Positions 5,693 through 5,693 of a stretch of 5,693 nucleotides of DNA are shown here, piece after piece. A program made the position numbers and the translations under genes. The stretch lies in the NCBI GenBank assembly GCA_003448675.1, contig DLXZ01000013.1, positions 3,874-9,566 of the forward strand, in the 5' to 3' direction. Under the pieces are notes generated by a model. That model searched no databases. It was not told the origin of the DNA and saw nothing but the letters and a program-made list of their open reading frames with translations. Source of the stretch: Porticoccaceae bacterium (GTDB lineage Bacteria; Pseudomonadota; Gammaproteobacteria; Pseudomonadales; Porticoccaceae). Each line of letters starts with the position of its first letter. Position 1 is the first letter of the stretch.

Positions 5693-5693
5693 A

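Overview
The window reads as a stretch of proteobacterial chromosome, most likely from a marine-type gammaproteobacterium. That placement is inference from moderate GC, clear Shine-Dalgarno starts, periplasmic c-type cytochromes and the style of the acyl-CoA genes; no taxonomic marker is present. It holds five complete genes and two genes cut by the window edges. I see no RNA gene, insertion sequence, CRISPR array or phage gene.

Layout, left to right. (1) Bases 1-242, plus strand: the C-terminal end of a small c-type cytochrome with a terminal CEACH haem motif, resembling class II (cytochrome c'-like) proteins. (2) Bases 293-1497, minus strand: a crotonase-fold (enoyl-CoA hydratase/isomerase family) gene followed by a single-domain GDT1/UPF0016 membrane protein. 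(3) Bases 1498-1736: a divergent control region with two dyad elements. (4) Bases 1737-2912, plus strand: a class III (CaiB/BaiF) CoA-transferase, here called transferase A. (5) Bases 2950-5110, minus strand: a tight two-gene operon of a second class III CoA-transferase (B), then a 3-hydroxyisobutyrate dehydrogenase-family enzyme 25 bases downstream. (6) Bases 5111-5425: a 315-base intergenic region. (7) Bases 5426 to the end, plus strand: the start of a secreted c-type cytochrome with a signal peptide, a CLQCH motif and a TTG start.

The four enzymes suggest a catabolic module. Class III CoA-transferases activate a carboxylic acid by moving CoA from a donor thioester, the crotonase-fold enzyme acts on the resulting acyl-CoA, and the dehydrogenase oxidises a beta-hydroxyacid or reduces the matching semialdehyde. 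The substrate cannot be read from the sequence. The crotonase homologue lacks both glutamates of classical enoyl-CoA hydratase, so simple hydration of a 2-enoyl-CoA should not be assumed. The GDT1-family gene (Mn2+/Ca2+ transport in characterised relatives) and the flanking cytochromes have no evident link to acyl-CoA chemistry.

The points most worth a second look are the substituted active site of the crotonase homologue, the two dissimilar CoA-transferases in one locus, the dyads in the divergent promoter region and in the crotonase-GDT1 spacer, and the non-ATG start of the right-hand cytochrome. I found no clear sign of a wholly new system.
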